Shown one piece after another: positions 1 to 8,232 of a stretch of DNA of 64,000 nucleotides. The stretch lies in assembly GCF_004359985.1 (NCBI RefSeq), contig NZ_SMRO01000001.1:1302001-1366000 (forward strand), read 5' to 3'. Every line of letters begins with the position of its first letter. The stretch's first letter is position 1. A program made the translations under genes and the position numbers. Origin of the DNA: Paraburkholderia flava. Lineage in GTDB: Bacteria; Pseudomonadota; Gammaproteobacteria; Burkholderiales; Burkholderiaceae. A model generated the notes under the pieces. It was not told the origin of the DNA and searched no databases. It saw only the letters and a program-made list of their open reading frames with translations.

Positions 1-14
1 TCCGCTGGCCGACC

Positions 15-887
15 ATGCTCGCCTCCCTGCTCCATTCGTTCTACGAAGCTGCCCGGCAAGGCAGCGTGACCGTTGCGGCGAAGGTGCTCGGAGTCAGTCA
101 GCCGACGGTCACCGCGCACATCCGTCAGCTGGAAACGATGTACCAGGTCGAGCTGTTTCATCGGCGCGGCGGCCGGATCGAGCTGACCGAAGCGGGCGCG
201 GGACTGATGCCGCAAGTGCAACGGCTGCTGCAAAACGAGCGTGATATCGATTTCGCGCTGCGCAACGCGAGCCGGCTCGCGGGTCATCTGCGTGTGGGCG
301 CAACCGGGCCGTACTACATCCTGCCGGGCATCGCTGCGTTCCGGCAACGCTATCCAGCGACGGAAATTCGCGTCGTGATCGGCAATTCGCGCGACGTGCT
401 CGATGCATTGATCGACAGCCGCATCGATATCGCGGTGTCGTCGCAATGCGATGATGACCCGCGCCTCGTGCGCCGCACGCTTGCGCGCGATTCGCTGGTG
501 CTGGTCGTGCATCGCGATCATCCGCTGACCCGCGCACGCAAGGCCACGCTCGCCGACCTCAACACGCAGACGCTGCTGCTGCGCGAATCCGGCTCGATGA
601 CGCGCGAACTCACCGAGTCCGCGCTGCGCGCCGCCAACGTGCGCCCCGCGACGACAATCGAGATCGGCAGCCGCGAGGCAATCCATGAAGCGATCCGTCA
701 CGACATGGGCTGCAGTCTGATGCCGGCTGGTGAAGTGCCAGCGAGTCCCGATCTGCGGATTTTGCCGCTCGAAGGCGACGCGCCCGCGTCGCACGAGTAC
801 GTCTACCATCTCGGCGCGCGTTCGGGCGCGCTGCTGATCGACACGTTCATCGCGGTGCTCGCCGCATCGCGCGACGCGCGCACATAA
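15..887 (+). CDS. LysR-family transcriptional regulator
   Basis: A 290-residue LysR-type regulator of normal family length. The N-terminal winged helix-turn-helix covers about residues 3-62, with the recognition part AAKVLGVSQPTVTAHIRQLE near 21-40. A periplasmic-binding-protein-like effector domain follows (about 88-285) and begins LRVGATGPYYILPGI. The N-terminus and the effector domain resemble the LysR subgroup linked to aminoethylphosphonate catabolism, but that is a memory-based impression. The genes just downstream (phosphatase-like lipoprotein, phospholipase C) would suit phosphorus scavenging, yet its real target may lie upstream, outside the window. The start lies 15 bases from the edge, so a longer N-terminus cannot be excluded. 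Confidence 0.9.
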   Translation: MLASLLHSFYEAARQGSVTVAAKVLGVSQPTVTAHIRQLETMYQVELFHRRGGRIELTEAGAGLMPQVQRLLQNERDIDFALRNASRLAGHLRVGATGPYYILPGIAAFRQRYPATEIRVVIGNSRDVLDALIDSRIDIAVSSQCDDDPRLVRRTLARDSLVLVVHRDHPLTRARKATLADLNTQTLLLRESGSMTRELTESALRAANVRPATTIEIGSREAIHEAIRHDMGCSLMPAGEVPASPDLRILPLEGDAPASHEYVYHLGARSGALLIDTFIAVLAASRDART

Positions 888-968
888 AAAGTCTGATAGC
901 CGCATCCGCCTATTTGCGGAAAACGACACGTCGAGGTCACCCGCCAAACCTAACCTTGCTGCTCCACG

Positions 969-984
969 ACGCCTTACGAGGCGT
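969..984 (+). terminator. Short hairpin between LysR and the lipoprotein gene
   Basis: ACGCCT-TACG-AGGCGT forms a 6-bp stem with a 4-base loop followed by only a few T. It could be a weak terminator for the LysR gene; without a real T-tract the call is tentative. Confidence 0.3.
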
Positions 985-1016
985 TTCGTCGAAACATGGG
1001 GAGTAAGGAGAAGAAG

Positions 1017-3077
1017 ATGGCAACGTTCATCGGCCGCTGGTCGATCGGTATGGCATTGGCCGCGGCGCTCGGCACGCTCGCGGCCTGCGGCGGAAGCAGC
1101 GGCGGCAACGGCGGTGCGACACGCACCAACGCAACGCCGCCCGTCACGTCGACACCGGTCAGCAAGACCCTCGTCGTCGAACTCGACGGCCTCACGTATA
1201 GCGCGCTGACCAAGGGGATCGCCAGCGGCACGCTGCCGAATCTCGCGAAACTCACGGTCGCGCCCGCGTACAGCGGCGGCATCGTGAATACCCTTGGCCA
1301 GCAGCCGAATCTCGACACGCCGGGCTGGGCAAGCCTCGTCACCGGTACGTGGGCGAATCGCCATCAGGTGAACTCGGATGCGCCGGGTCAGGCATTGCAC
1401 GCCGACACGTTATTCAAAACGCTGCGTGCGGCGAACGGCGGCAAGGCGGGTGTCGCGGCATCGTCGAGCGGTCTTGCTGCTCTGCTCGCACCGGACCGCA
1501 ATGCAGGTTACCTCGATGCAGTCACGAACTGCGCGAACGTCGACAGCTGTGTGACGCAGAACGCGCTCACGTGGATCGACGGCGGCTACTCGCTGGTGTT
1601 CGCGCAATATCACTCGGCGCAGGATGCCGCGCTAAACACAGGCTTTTCCACCGACTACTCGAACACGCTCGCGCAACTCGACGCGGCGCTCGGCACGCTG
1701 CGCGCGGAAACCGCGAAGCGCAGCGGTGAGAACTGGCTCGTGGTGGTCACAGCGAGCCACGGTCTGAATGCAGCCGGCGGTGCAGACGGTCTACCGCTGC
1801 TGAACGAAGCGACGAGCTTCGTCGCGCTCAGTCAAACCGCGAACGCGCTCGCGAGCGATTCGAGCGCACCGACGACACTCGCCGCGCTTTATCCGCGCGC
1901 CAGCATCGCCGATATCGCGCCGACCGTGCTCGCCAATCAAGGCGCGCTGCCGACGCCCGCGAGCTACGTGATGGACGGCGGTCCGCTCGTCGGCGCAACG
2001 CCGGTCTCGCAACTGAACGGCGTCACCGGTGCGGATCATCTGAGCGTCGTGCTGACGTGGAACGCGCCGGCGAGCGGCGCGATCACGGTGCTGCGCGACG
2101 GCGCGACGATCGCGACGCTGCCCGCCGGCACCGCGACGTACACCGACAGCAATCTCGGCGTGACCGTGAGCGGCGCGTATCAGTTCAACTACACGGTCGT
2201 CGCGGGCGGCACGCCTGCGTCGACCATCGCACAGGCGAACTATGTTGCCCCGCCCCCGCCGCCGCCTCCTCCGCCGACGCTCGCAACCACGCTCACGAAT
2301 GGCCTCTCGTCGTACTACCCGTTCGGCACGCTGCCGCCGGTCGACCGGATGAGCGCGAGCACGATGGCACCCTGGGCTGCGGATGCCGACGGCGGTTCGC
2401 TGACCACCGTGGCCGATCCGTTCGGCGGCAAGGGGCTGCAGGTCGACACGAACATCGTCGACACCAACGGCTTCGACGGCTACAAGCTCACGCAGACGAA
2501 CGACGTGACGAAGCAGCCGCAGTTCACGCTCGGCACATGGTTCATGACGTCGTGCACGAACGCGACCAGCAACGGCACGCCGATCCTGTCGAACAAGAAC
2601 TACTTCACCGGCAAGAACGCGGGCCTCGCATTCGGCCTGTTCCCCGGCTCGGGCGGCACGTGCAACGTGCGCTTCAACATCGGCGACGGCTCGGTGCGCA
2701 ACGACGTGACCAACCTGAACGTCACCGCGAATCGCTGGGTGTACCTCGCGCTGACCGTCGATACCGTCGCGAAGACGATGAACACGTACATCTTCGATCC
2801 GGTCCTCGGCGAACAGAAGAGCCTCGGCGTCGCGATGACGATCGACGTGACGAAGTTGCCCGGCCTCGGCGTGTTCGGCCTCAACGAAGACGGCACCGGC
2901 CGCTACTTCATGAATTCGTGCAGCGACTCGCCGCCGTACACGGTCGGCCAGTGCGGCGCATCGCCGCCGGACGTGCAGTCGTTCGCCGATCTCGCGATGT
3001 GGACCCGCGTCCTGACCGAAACGGAACTGCAGTCGATCTTCGGCTCCGGCAAACCGCTGTCCACTCTCATTCACTGA
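1017..3077 (+). CDS. Lipoprotein with alkaline-phosphatase-superfamily domain and C-terminal LamG-like domain
   Basis: A 686-residue exported lipoprotein. ATG 1017 is preferred because a strong GTAAGGAGAAG ribosome site precedes it and the protein then opens with a signal peptide ending in lipobox LAAC (Cys24). An in-frame ATG at 996 lies upstream of that site. Residues about 50-320 have the fold markers of the type I phosphodiesterase/nucleotide pyrophosphatase group: VVELDG (Asp57), NLDTPGWASLVTG with a likely nucleophile Thr101, and IADIAPTVL. The usual metal-binding PDxxGH and SDHG motifs are changed to YHSAQD (His199, Asp203) and ASHG (Ser247, His248), so activity is uncertain. An Ig-like segment (about 325-405), a run of nine prolines and a LamG/concanavalin-like domain (about 425-680) follow. 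It probably forms one unit with the next two genes. Confidence 0.8.
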   Translation: MATFIGRWSIGMALAAALGTLAACGGSSGGNGGATRTNATPPVTSTPVSKTLVVELDGLTYSALTKGIASGTLPNLAKLTVAPAYSGGIVNTLGQQPNLDTPGWASLVTGTWANRHQVNSDAPGQALHADTLFKTLRAANGGKAGVAASSSGLAALLAPDRNAGYLDAVTNCANVDSCVTQNALTWIDGGYSLVFAQYHSAQDAALNTGFSTDYSNTLAQLDAALGTLRAETAKRSGENWLVVVTASHGLNAAGGADGLPLLNEATSFVALSQTANALASDSSAPTTLAALYPRASIADIAPTVLANQGALPTPASYVMDGGPLVGATPVSQLNGVTGADHLSVVLTWNAPASGAITVLRDGATIATLPAGTATYTDSNLGVTVSGAYQFNYTVVAGGTPASTIAQANYVAPPPPPPPPPTLATTLTNGLSSYYPFGTLPPVDRMSASTMAPWAADADGGSLTTVADPFGGKGLQVDTNIVDTNGFDGYKLTQTNDVTKQPQFTLGTWFMTSCTNATSNGTPILSNKNYFTGKNAGLAFGLFPGSGGTCNVRFNIGDGSVRNDVTNLNVTANRWVYLALTVDTVAKTMNTYIFDPVLGEQKSLGVAMTIDVTKLPGLGVFGLNEDGTGRYFMNSCSDSPPYTVGQCGASPPDVQSFADLAMWTRVLTETELQSIFGSGKPLSTLIH

Positions 3078-3087
3078 CGGAGCCGCC

Positions 3088-3348
3088 ATGCAACCGATCT
3101 CTCTCAACGGATTCCCGAAGCTCGTCGCGGCTGCCGTCGCGCTGACGCTGTGCGCCGCGCTCGCCGCATGCGGCAGCGACAGCTCCTCCAACCCGACACC
3201 GGGAAGCAATGCGGCAGCCGGTGCGGGCGGCGCAAGCGCTCCGCAGCCGATCGCTGCCGGCGCCGGTCCCGCGTCCGGACCCTGCGCCGCATCCGGCGCG
3301 GCCGCGAGCCAGCCGACGAGTGCAATGCAGCTGCATTGCGCACCGTGA
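3088..3348 (+). CDS. Small lipoprotein of unknown function
   Basis: An 86-residue protein beginning MQPISLNGFPKL, with a hydrophobic signal segment and lipobox LAAC (Cys about 28). The mature part is a short Ala/Gly/Ser/Pro-rich chain with two further cysteines near the end and no recognisable domain. It starts 10 bases after the previous stop with a GGAGCC ribosome site and ends 26 bases before the phospholipase gene, so all three are probably co-transcribed. Function is not inferable. A role as a small surface or periplasmic partner of the two enzymes beside it is only a guess from position. Confidence 0.65.
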   Translation: MQPISLNGFPKLVAAAVALTLCAALAACGSDSSSNPTPGSNAAAGAGGASAPQPIAAGAGPASGPCAASGAAASQPTSAMQLHCAP

Positions 3349-3374
3349 CCCCTTCGAGCGAACCGACTTCCGAC

Positions 3375-5501
3375 ATGACCTCACTCACTCGTCGCAATTT
3401 TCTACGCGCCGCCGCAGCCGGCGCTGCGATCTCAACGTTCCCGCCGGCGATCCGCCGCGCGCTCGCGATTCCCGCGAACAACACAACCGGCACGATCAAC
3501 GACGTGCAGCACGTCGTGATCCTGATGCAGGAAAACCGCTCGTTCGATCATTACTTCGGCACGCTGCCCGGCGTCCGCGGTTACGCTGACCGGATGACGA
3601 TTCCGCAGCCCGGCGGCGTCCCCGTCTGGCAGCAAAGCGACAGCAAGCGCACGGTATTGCCGTTCCATCTCGACAGCACGCAAGGCAACGCGCTGCGTGC
3701 CGGCGGCGCGCATTCGTGGACCGACGCGCATCAAGCCTGGAACAATGGCGCCATGACGAACTGGCCGCAGTTCAAGGGCGATGTATCGATGGGTTATCTG
3801 CGGCAGAGCGACCTGTCGTTCCAGTTCGCGCTGGCGAACGCGTTCACGATCTGCGATGCGTATCACTGTTCGCTGCACGGCGGCACGAACTCGAATCGAC
3901 TGTTCCTGTGGAGCGGGTCGAACGGGCCGACCGGTTCGGGGTTGTCGGTGGTCAACAACGACGGCTGGGACAGCATCGCTGCATCGACGACGGGCTTCAC
4001 GTGGACCAGCTATCCCGAGCGTCTGCAGGCAGCGGGCGTGTCGTGGAAGGTCTACGAGAACCAGCCCGACAACTTCACCGACAATCCGCTCGCCGGTTTC
4101 AAGGCCTACCGGAAAGTCGTCGAAGCGGTAACGGGTGCGCCGAACACGCCGTACACGGCACAGATCGACGCCACCCAGCCGCTCTACAAGGGCATCGGCA
4201 ACACGATGCCCGACGGCGGCTTCCTGCAGGCACTGAGCGACGACATCGCCGCCGGTACGTTGCCGCAGGTCAGCTGGATCGTCGCGCCCGCGAGTTATTG
4301 CGAGCATCCGAGCACGTCGACGCCGGGACAAGGCGCATGGTACATCCAGCAGCTACTCGATGCGCTGACCGCGAATCCGGACGTGTGGAGCAAGACCGTG
4401 CTCTTCATCAACTTCGACGAGAACGACTGCTTCTTCGACCACGTGCCGCCGCCCGACGCGCCGACGCGCAACGCCGACGGAACGTATGCAGGTAAATCGA
4501 CGGTCGACACGCGCTTCGAATACTTCGACTTTCCGACGCCGCCGGGCAACGGCGGCAACGAGCAGCCCGACGGTCTCACGTATGGTCCCGGCCCGCGCGT
4601 GCCGATGTATGTCGTGTCGCCGTGGAGCCGTGGCGGTTGGGTCAATTCGCAGACGTCCGATCACACGTCGGTGCTGCGTTTTCTCGAGCAGCGTTTCGGC
4701 GTGAAGGAAAGCAATATCAGCGACTGGCGGCGCACCGTGTTCGGTGACCTTACGTCGGCATTCGACTTCAAGAATCCGAACAGCAGCGCCGTGCCATCGA
4801 TTCCCGCGCCGGCCAAAGCCGCAGCCGACACGCAGTCGGATCAGCAAAGCGCACTTGGCGCGGCACCGGTGCCGTCGGTCAGCACGCAGCAGATGCCGGT
4901 TCAGCCGCCGATGGCAAGAAAGTCGCGTGCGTTGCCGTACGAGCTGCACGTCAGCGCGAACGCGGACGTCGCGAGCGGCAACGTGTGGCTCGTGTTCAGC
5001 AACACGGGTAGCGTCGGCGCGGTGTTTCATGTGTACGACCGGCTGCATCTGGATCGCACGCCGCGTCGCTACACCGTCGAAGCGGGCAAAGAACTGTCTG
5101 ACTCATGGGCGGCGGTCACCGATAACGCCGGTGCGTACGATCTGTGGGTGCTCGGACCGAACGGATTCCATCGCGCGTTCCAGGGCAACATGACGTCGCT
5201 CGCGACGGGTCCGGCGCCGGAGATTCGCGTGTGCTACGACGTCGTCAACGACGCGACGTTCGTGACGCTGATGAACACCGGCAAGGCGAATGCGAACTTC
5301 GTCGTGACGGCGAATGCGTATCGTGTCGACGGTCCGTGGAGTTATGCGGTGCCGCCGCAGATGCAGGTCGAGCCGTCGTGGAATCTGGGGACCGTCGGCG
5401 GGTGGTACGACTTCACGGTCGCGGCCGACAATGGATTCGTGCGGCGCTTTGCAGGGCGGCTGGAGACGGGTCAAGACAGTACGAGTGATCCGGCTTCGTG
5501 A
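3375..5501 (+). CDS. plcN: Phospholipase C, phosphocholine-specific type, Tat-exported
   Basis: A 708-residue enzyme of the bacterial non-toxin phospholipase C family, which hydrolyses phosphatidylcholine or sphingomyelin to a diglyceride or ceramide and phosphocholine outside the cell. ATG 3375 gives a twin-arginine signal (TRRNFLRAAAAGAA) of normal length. Family motifs are present in order: VVILMQENRSFDHYFG (about 52-67), HGGTNSNRLFLWSG, NFDENDCFFDHVPPP and GPRVPMYVVSPWSRGG followed by SDHTSVLRFLE. After about residue 500 come two C-terminal beta domains typical of the family (repeated V/LWLVFSNTG-like and ICYDVVND-like segments). Low-phosphate control would be expected from the family, but no clear Pho box was found. 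Haemolytic (PlcH-like) versus non-haemolytic specificity cannot be decided here. Confidence 0.9.
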   Translation: MTSLTRRNFLRAAAAGAAISTFPPAIRRALAIPANNTTGTINDVQHVVILMQENRSFDHYFGTLPGVRGYADRMTIPQPGGVPVWQQSDSKRTVLPFHLDSTQGNALRAGGAHSWTDAHQAWNNGAMTNWPQFKGDVSMGYLRQSDLSFQFALANAFTICDAYHCSLHGGTNSNRLFLWSGSNGPTGSGLSVVNNDGWDSIAASTTGFTWTSYPERLQAAGVSWKVYENQPDNFTDNPLAGFKAYRKVVEAVTGAPNTPYTAQIDATQPLYKGIGNTMPDGGFLQALSDDIAAGTLPQVSWIVAPASYCEHPSTSTPGQGAWYIQQLLDALTANPDVWSKTVLFINFDENDCFFDHVPPPDAPTRNADGTYAGKSTVDTRFEYFDFPTPPGNGGNEQPDGLTYGPGPRVPMYVVSPWSRGGWVNSQTSDHTSVLRFLEQRFGVKESNISDWRRTVFGDLTSAFDFKNPNSSAVPSIPAPAKAAADTQSDQQSALGAAPVPSVSTQQMPVQPPMARKSRALPYELHVSANADVASGNVWLVFSNTGSVGAVFHVYDRLHLDRTPRRYTVEAGKELSDSWAAVTDNAGAYDLWVLGPNGFHRAFQGNMTSLATGPAPEIRVCYDVVNDATFVTLMNTGKANANFVVTANAYRVDGPWSYAVPPQMQVEPSWNLGTVGGWYDFTVAADNGFVRRFAGRLETGQDSTSDPAS

Positions 5502-5507
5502 TGGGTG

Positions 5508-5535
5508 GGGTTGCATGCGAGATTGCATGCAACCC
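5508..5535 (+). terminator. Hairpin after the phospholipase gene
   Basis: A perfect 11-bp inverted repeat, GGGTTGCATGC and GCATGCAACCC, with a 6-base loop, begins 6 bases after the phospholipase stop codon. No T-tract follows, so it may act as a terminator with help, as an mRNA 3' stabiliser, or serve the convergent HxlR gene. Confidence 0.5.
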
Positions 5536-5590
5536 TGACTTGATCTACCCGGCTTGACGGGTGCTGCGCGATCGCGGCGCCCGTTAAGCC

Positions 5591-6046
5591 TCAAGCCGCT
5601 TCGCGAATCTTGCGCACGTATGTTTGCGCAGGCCTCACCTGTGAGCCATCCTCGCGCGCGACGGGGATCTTGCGCAACGCGCGGCCGCTCACGCGGTCGA
5701 TCAGCACCGAGTGCTTTTCGCCTTGCTTGAAGAGGTTCGCTTCGCCCCATTGACGCAGCATCACGATCACCGGGAACAGCCCTTCGCCCTGCGAGGTCAG
5801 CTGGTATTCCTGATAAGCGGAGCCGTCGGAAGCGGGCACGAGTTCGAACACGTTTTCTTCGACGAGCCGGCGCAGCCGGTCAGTCAACACGTTGCGCGCG
5901 ATGCCGAGACTCGCTTCGAATTCGCCGAAGCGACGAATGCCGTCGAACGCATCGCGCACGATCAGCATCGACCAGCGGTCGCCGACGATATCGAGTGAGC
6001 GCGCCACCGGACAGGCCGAATCGGCCAGACTCTTTCGCTTCGCCAT
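5591..6046 (-). CDS. HxlR-family transcriptional regulator
   Basis: A 151-residue winged-helix regulator of the HxlR family. The typical start CPVARSLDIVGDRWSMLIVRD (Cys about 12) is followed by RRFGEFEASLGIARNVLTDRLRRL, the recognition region, and a beta wing around 70-90. ATG 6046 is preferred over GTG 6055 and ATG 6052 because GAGG then lies 8 bases upstream. It is divergent from the FAH-family gene, with about 200 bases between them, and probably controls that gene and itself. The conserved N-terminal Cys is used by some relatives to sense reactive electrophiles. Whether it does so here is unknown. Confidence 0.88.
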   Translation of the reverse strand: MAKRKSLADSACPVARSLDIVGDRWSMLIVRDAFDGIRRFGEFEASLGIARNVLTDRLRRLVEENVFELVPASDGSAYQEYQLTSQGEGLFPVIVMLRQWGEANLFKQGEKHSVLIDRVSGRALRKIPVAREDGSQVRPAQTYVRKIREAA

Positions 6047-6080
6047 TGCCATCACCTCGTTTGCGTGTGTCGAATCGGTT

Positions 6081-6094
6081 GTATTTTAAAACAC
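6081..6094. promoter_or_regulatory. AT-rich palindrome, candidate HxlR operator
   Basis: GTATTTTAAAACAC is a 14-base near-palindrome (6 of 7 pairs) in an otherwise GC-rich divergent intergenic region, 34 bases upstream of the HxlR start. Its position and symmetry suit an HxlR dimer site. There is no direct evidence. Confidence 0.4.
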
Positions 6095-6246
6095 GTCTGC
6101 GTTCTACGTATTCTTGCAGCGCGGTTGCAGCGCTGTCTGGAATGCCTGTCCGACATACCGGACGCAGGGATGCAAGCGGCATCCAGGGTACGCATGCTAG
6201 GCTAGTCCGATTCGCTACTCATACCGATCCCCGGAGACACCTTGCC

Positions 6247-7461
6247 ATGCCCACGCCTTCCGTTCTCGCCCACCTTCCCGCCGATCTCGACGACGCACTG
6301 CTGATCGGACGCGTGTGGCGTCCGGCACCCGCCGACGGTCCGGCGGTGATCGTCGTGCGACATGGCGAAGCATTCGACATCACGCACGTCGCGCCGACCA
6401 CCGCCGATCTGTTCGATCGTCCCGATGCGGTCGAGGTCGCGCGTCACGCGCCCGGCGAATCGCTCGGTCCCGCCGACGCGCTGCTACACGCGGCGCTCGA
6501 TGCAGCGACGCCCGCCGCCGTGCCGTCGCGTGCACCGCGTCTGCTCGCACCGTGCGACGTGCAGGCGATCAAGGCATGCGGCGTGACGTTCGCGGTGAGC
6601 CTGCTCGAGCGCGTGATCGAAGAGCACGCGGGCGGCGACGCAGCAAAGGCCGACGAGACCCGTGCGATGATCAATCAACTGATCGGCGCCGATCTGTCGA
6701 AAATCAAACCGGGTTCGGAAGCAGCCGCGAAGCTCAAGGAAGAATTGCAGCGGCGCGGTGCGTGGTCGCAATACATGGAAGTCGGCATCGGCCCGGATGC
6801 CGAAGTGTTTTCGAAGGCGCAGCCGATGTCGTCGGTTGGCTTCGGTGCGAATGTCGGTCTTTATCCGACGTCGCAATGGAACAACCCCGAGCCCGAGATC
6901 GTGCTCGCGGTGAACAGCCGTGGCGAAACCGTCGGCGCGACGCTCGGCAACGACGTGAACCTGCGCGACATCGAAGGCCGTTCCGCACTGCTGCTCGGCA
7001 AGGCGAAGGACAACAACGGCTCGTGCTCGATCGGACCGTTCGTGCGGCTGTTCGACGGCGCATTCACACTCGACTCGGTGCGCACCGCGAGCGTGTCGCT
7101 GCGCATCGACGGTATCGACGACGGCTTCGTGCTCGACGGCGTGAGCCACATGAGCGAGATCAGCCGCGATCCCGAGGATCTGGTGCAGCAGACCTGCGGC
7201 GCGCATCATCAGTATCCCGACGGCTTCATGCTGTTCCTCGGCACGATGTTCTCGCCGATCAAGGATCGCGACACGCCGGGCGGTGGTTTCACCCATCATC
7301 TCGGCGACGTCGTGACGATCTCGACGCCGACGCTCGGCGCACTCGTCAACACCGTGCGGCTATCGACGCAGATCGAACCGTGGACCTTCGGCGTGCGCGC
7401 GCTGTATCGCAATCTTGCGCGTCGTGGGTTGGGCGGGGATATCGCGGCAACCGCAGCGTAA
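6247..7461 (+). CDS. Fumarylacetoacetate hydrolase-family protein, XylX-like
   Basis: A 404-residue protein of the FAH fold. ATG 6247 follows a CCGGAG ribosome site; the longer frame back to 5995 overlaps the divergent HxlR gene and is not credible. An N-terminal domain of about 110 residues precedes the catalytic FAH domain. That domain has NNPEPEIVLAVN (acidic metal-ligand region), ATLGNDVNLRDIEGRSALLLGKAKDNNGSCSIGPF and HHQYPDGFMLFLGTMF. Length and C-terminal motifs recall the 2-keto-3-deoxy-sugar-acid dehydratases of oxidative pentose pathways (XylX type), but no other pathway gene is nearby. Alternatives are a beta-diketone hydrolase or a decarboxylase of aromatic meta-cleavage products. 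It is probably controlled by the divergent HxlR protein. Confidence 0.8.
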   Translation: MPTPSVLAHLPADLDDALLIGRVWRPAPADGPAVIVVRHGEAFDITHVAPTTADLFDRPDAVEVARHAPGESLGPADALLHAALDAATPAAVPSRAPRLLAPCDVQAIKACGVTFAVSLLERVIEEHAGGDAAKADETRAMINQLIGADLSKIKPGSEAAAKLKEELQRRGAWSQYMEVGIGPDAEVFSKAQPMSSVGFGANVGLYPTSQWNNPEPEIVLAVNSRGETVGATLGNDVNLRDIEGRSALLLGKAKDNNGSCSIGPFVRLFDGAFTLDSVRTASVSLRIDGIDDGFVLDGVSHMSEISRDPEDLVQQTCGAHHQYPDGFMLFLGTMFSPIKDRDTPGGGFTHHLGDVVTISTPTLGALVNTVRLSTQIEPWTFGVRALYRNLARRGLGGDIAATAA

Positions 7462-7548
7462 CCAACGAACGATCCGGCCGGCAGCATCCATCACGTAATC
7501 GCATCGCCACAGGCGGTTTTCCGTCGCGGCGATGCGATTCCCGTGTAT

Positions 7549-7567
7549 GATAATGATTCTCATTAAG
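7549..7567 (+). promoter_or_regulatory. Fur box before the PepSY iron operon
   Basis: GATAATGATTCTCATTAAG matches 15 of the 19 positions of the Fur consensus as I remember it. It lies 40 bases upstream of ATG 7607, the first gene of the PepSY operon. This places the operon under ferric uptake repression. Confidence 0.85.
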
Positions 7568-7606
7568 ACGCCTGCCGTTCTCGACGCCCCGCGCGTCCGC
7601 CGGATC

Positions 7607-7915
7607 ATGAAAGACCTGTTGATCGTCGCATCGGCACTCGCCGGTGCGCTGCTGTTCTATTTCAGCGCCCCTCATCAGCGCTGGTTCCGCGCGCCGTGGC
7701 GCGCCCGTCCAAGCCGCATTGCCGCCGCCGTATTTTCGATCGCCGCGTTCGCGACCGGCGCGGATGCGCTGCATCCGGCCACGTCGCTGTCGCTCGTCGT
7801 CTCGACGATGATGGCCACGTTTGTCGCGTGTCCGCTGCTCGGCGTGCTGATCGAACGACGCAGGTTCAGCACGCGTCAAACCTTGCGTGGCTCGATGCAG
7901 GAGCCGGCGCGGTGA
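7607..7915 (+). CDS. Small inner-membrane protein, DUF3325-like
   Basis: A 102-residue protein with three hydrophobic segments (about 3-20, 37-55 and 61-80), starting MKDLLIVASALAG. ATG 7607 is preferred over the in-frame ATG 7532 because the latter starts upstream of the Fur box and would put the operator inside the gene. Size, topology and position just before a DUF3649-like and a PepSY protein match the small DUF3325 proteins seen in siderophore-reduction operons, such as those around FpvG of Pseudomonas. Its exact role is unknown. It overlaps the next gene by 4 bases (GTGA), indicating translational coupling. The DUF assignment is from overall character, not an alignment. Confidence 0.65.
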   Translation: MKDLLIVASALAGALLFYFSAPHQRWFRAPWRARPSRIAAAVFSIAAFATGADALHPATSLSLVVSTMMATFVACPLLGVLIERRRFSTRQTLRGSMQEPAR

Positions 7916-8208
7916 CGCGCGCTGCGTCGATCGAACGCGACTGGCTGACCAAAACGCTGGCAGGCACCGTGGGCGGTTTCGGTCTTGGCATTGCCGCGAG
8001 CGCGTTGCTCGCGTGTCTGTCGCCGGGCGGCCTCGCGATGCCGAACAAGTTTCAGGTCGCGATGTGGCTCGTGCCGCCGGTGTGGATCGCAGTCATCGCG
8101 GGCAGCTTCATGTTTCGCAGCGGCCTGCGCGCGTGCGGGTGGCTCGGCGCGGCGAACGTCGCTGCGTTTGCAGTCGTGGCCGCTTGCCGGCACATCATCA
8201 TCTCCTGA
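7912..8208 (+). CDS. Small inner-membrane protein, DUF3649-like
   Basis: A 98-residue protein starting at GTG 7912, which overlaps the stop of the previous gene. After a polar start (RAASIERDWLTK) it has three hydrophobic helices: a Gly/Ala-rich one at about 17-35, one at 48-65 and one at 73-93. Its length, helix pattern and place between a DUF3325-like and a PepSY protein resemble DUF3649 proteins of iron operons. It ends 24 bases before the PepSY gene. It probably assists ferric-siderophore reduction or release at the inner membrane. Confidence 0.6.
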   Translation: MTRAASIERDWLTKTLAGTVGGFGLGIAASALLACLSPGGLAMPNKFQVAMWLVPPVWIAVIAGSFMFRSGLRACGWLGAANVAAFAVVAACRHIIIS

Positions 8209-8232
8209 TTCTTCTCGAAGGGCCCACCCGAT

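Noticed and set aside
2247..2275. C/G-rich simple repeat resembling a microsatellite
   Set aside because: It encodes the in-frame poly-proline linker of the lipoprotein, a normal interdomain spacer.
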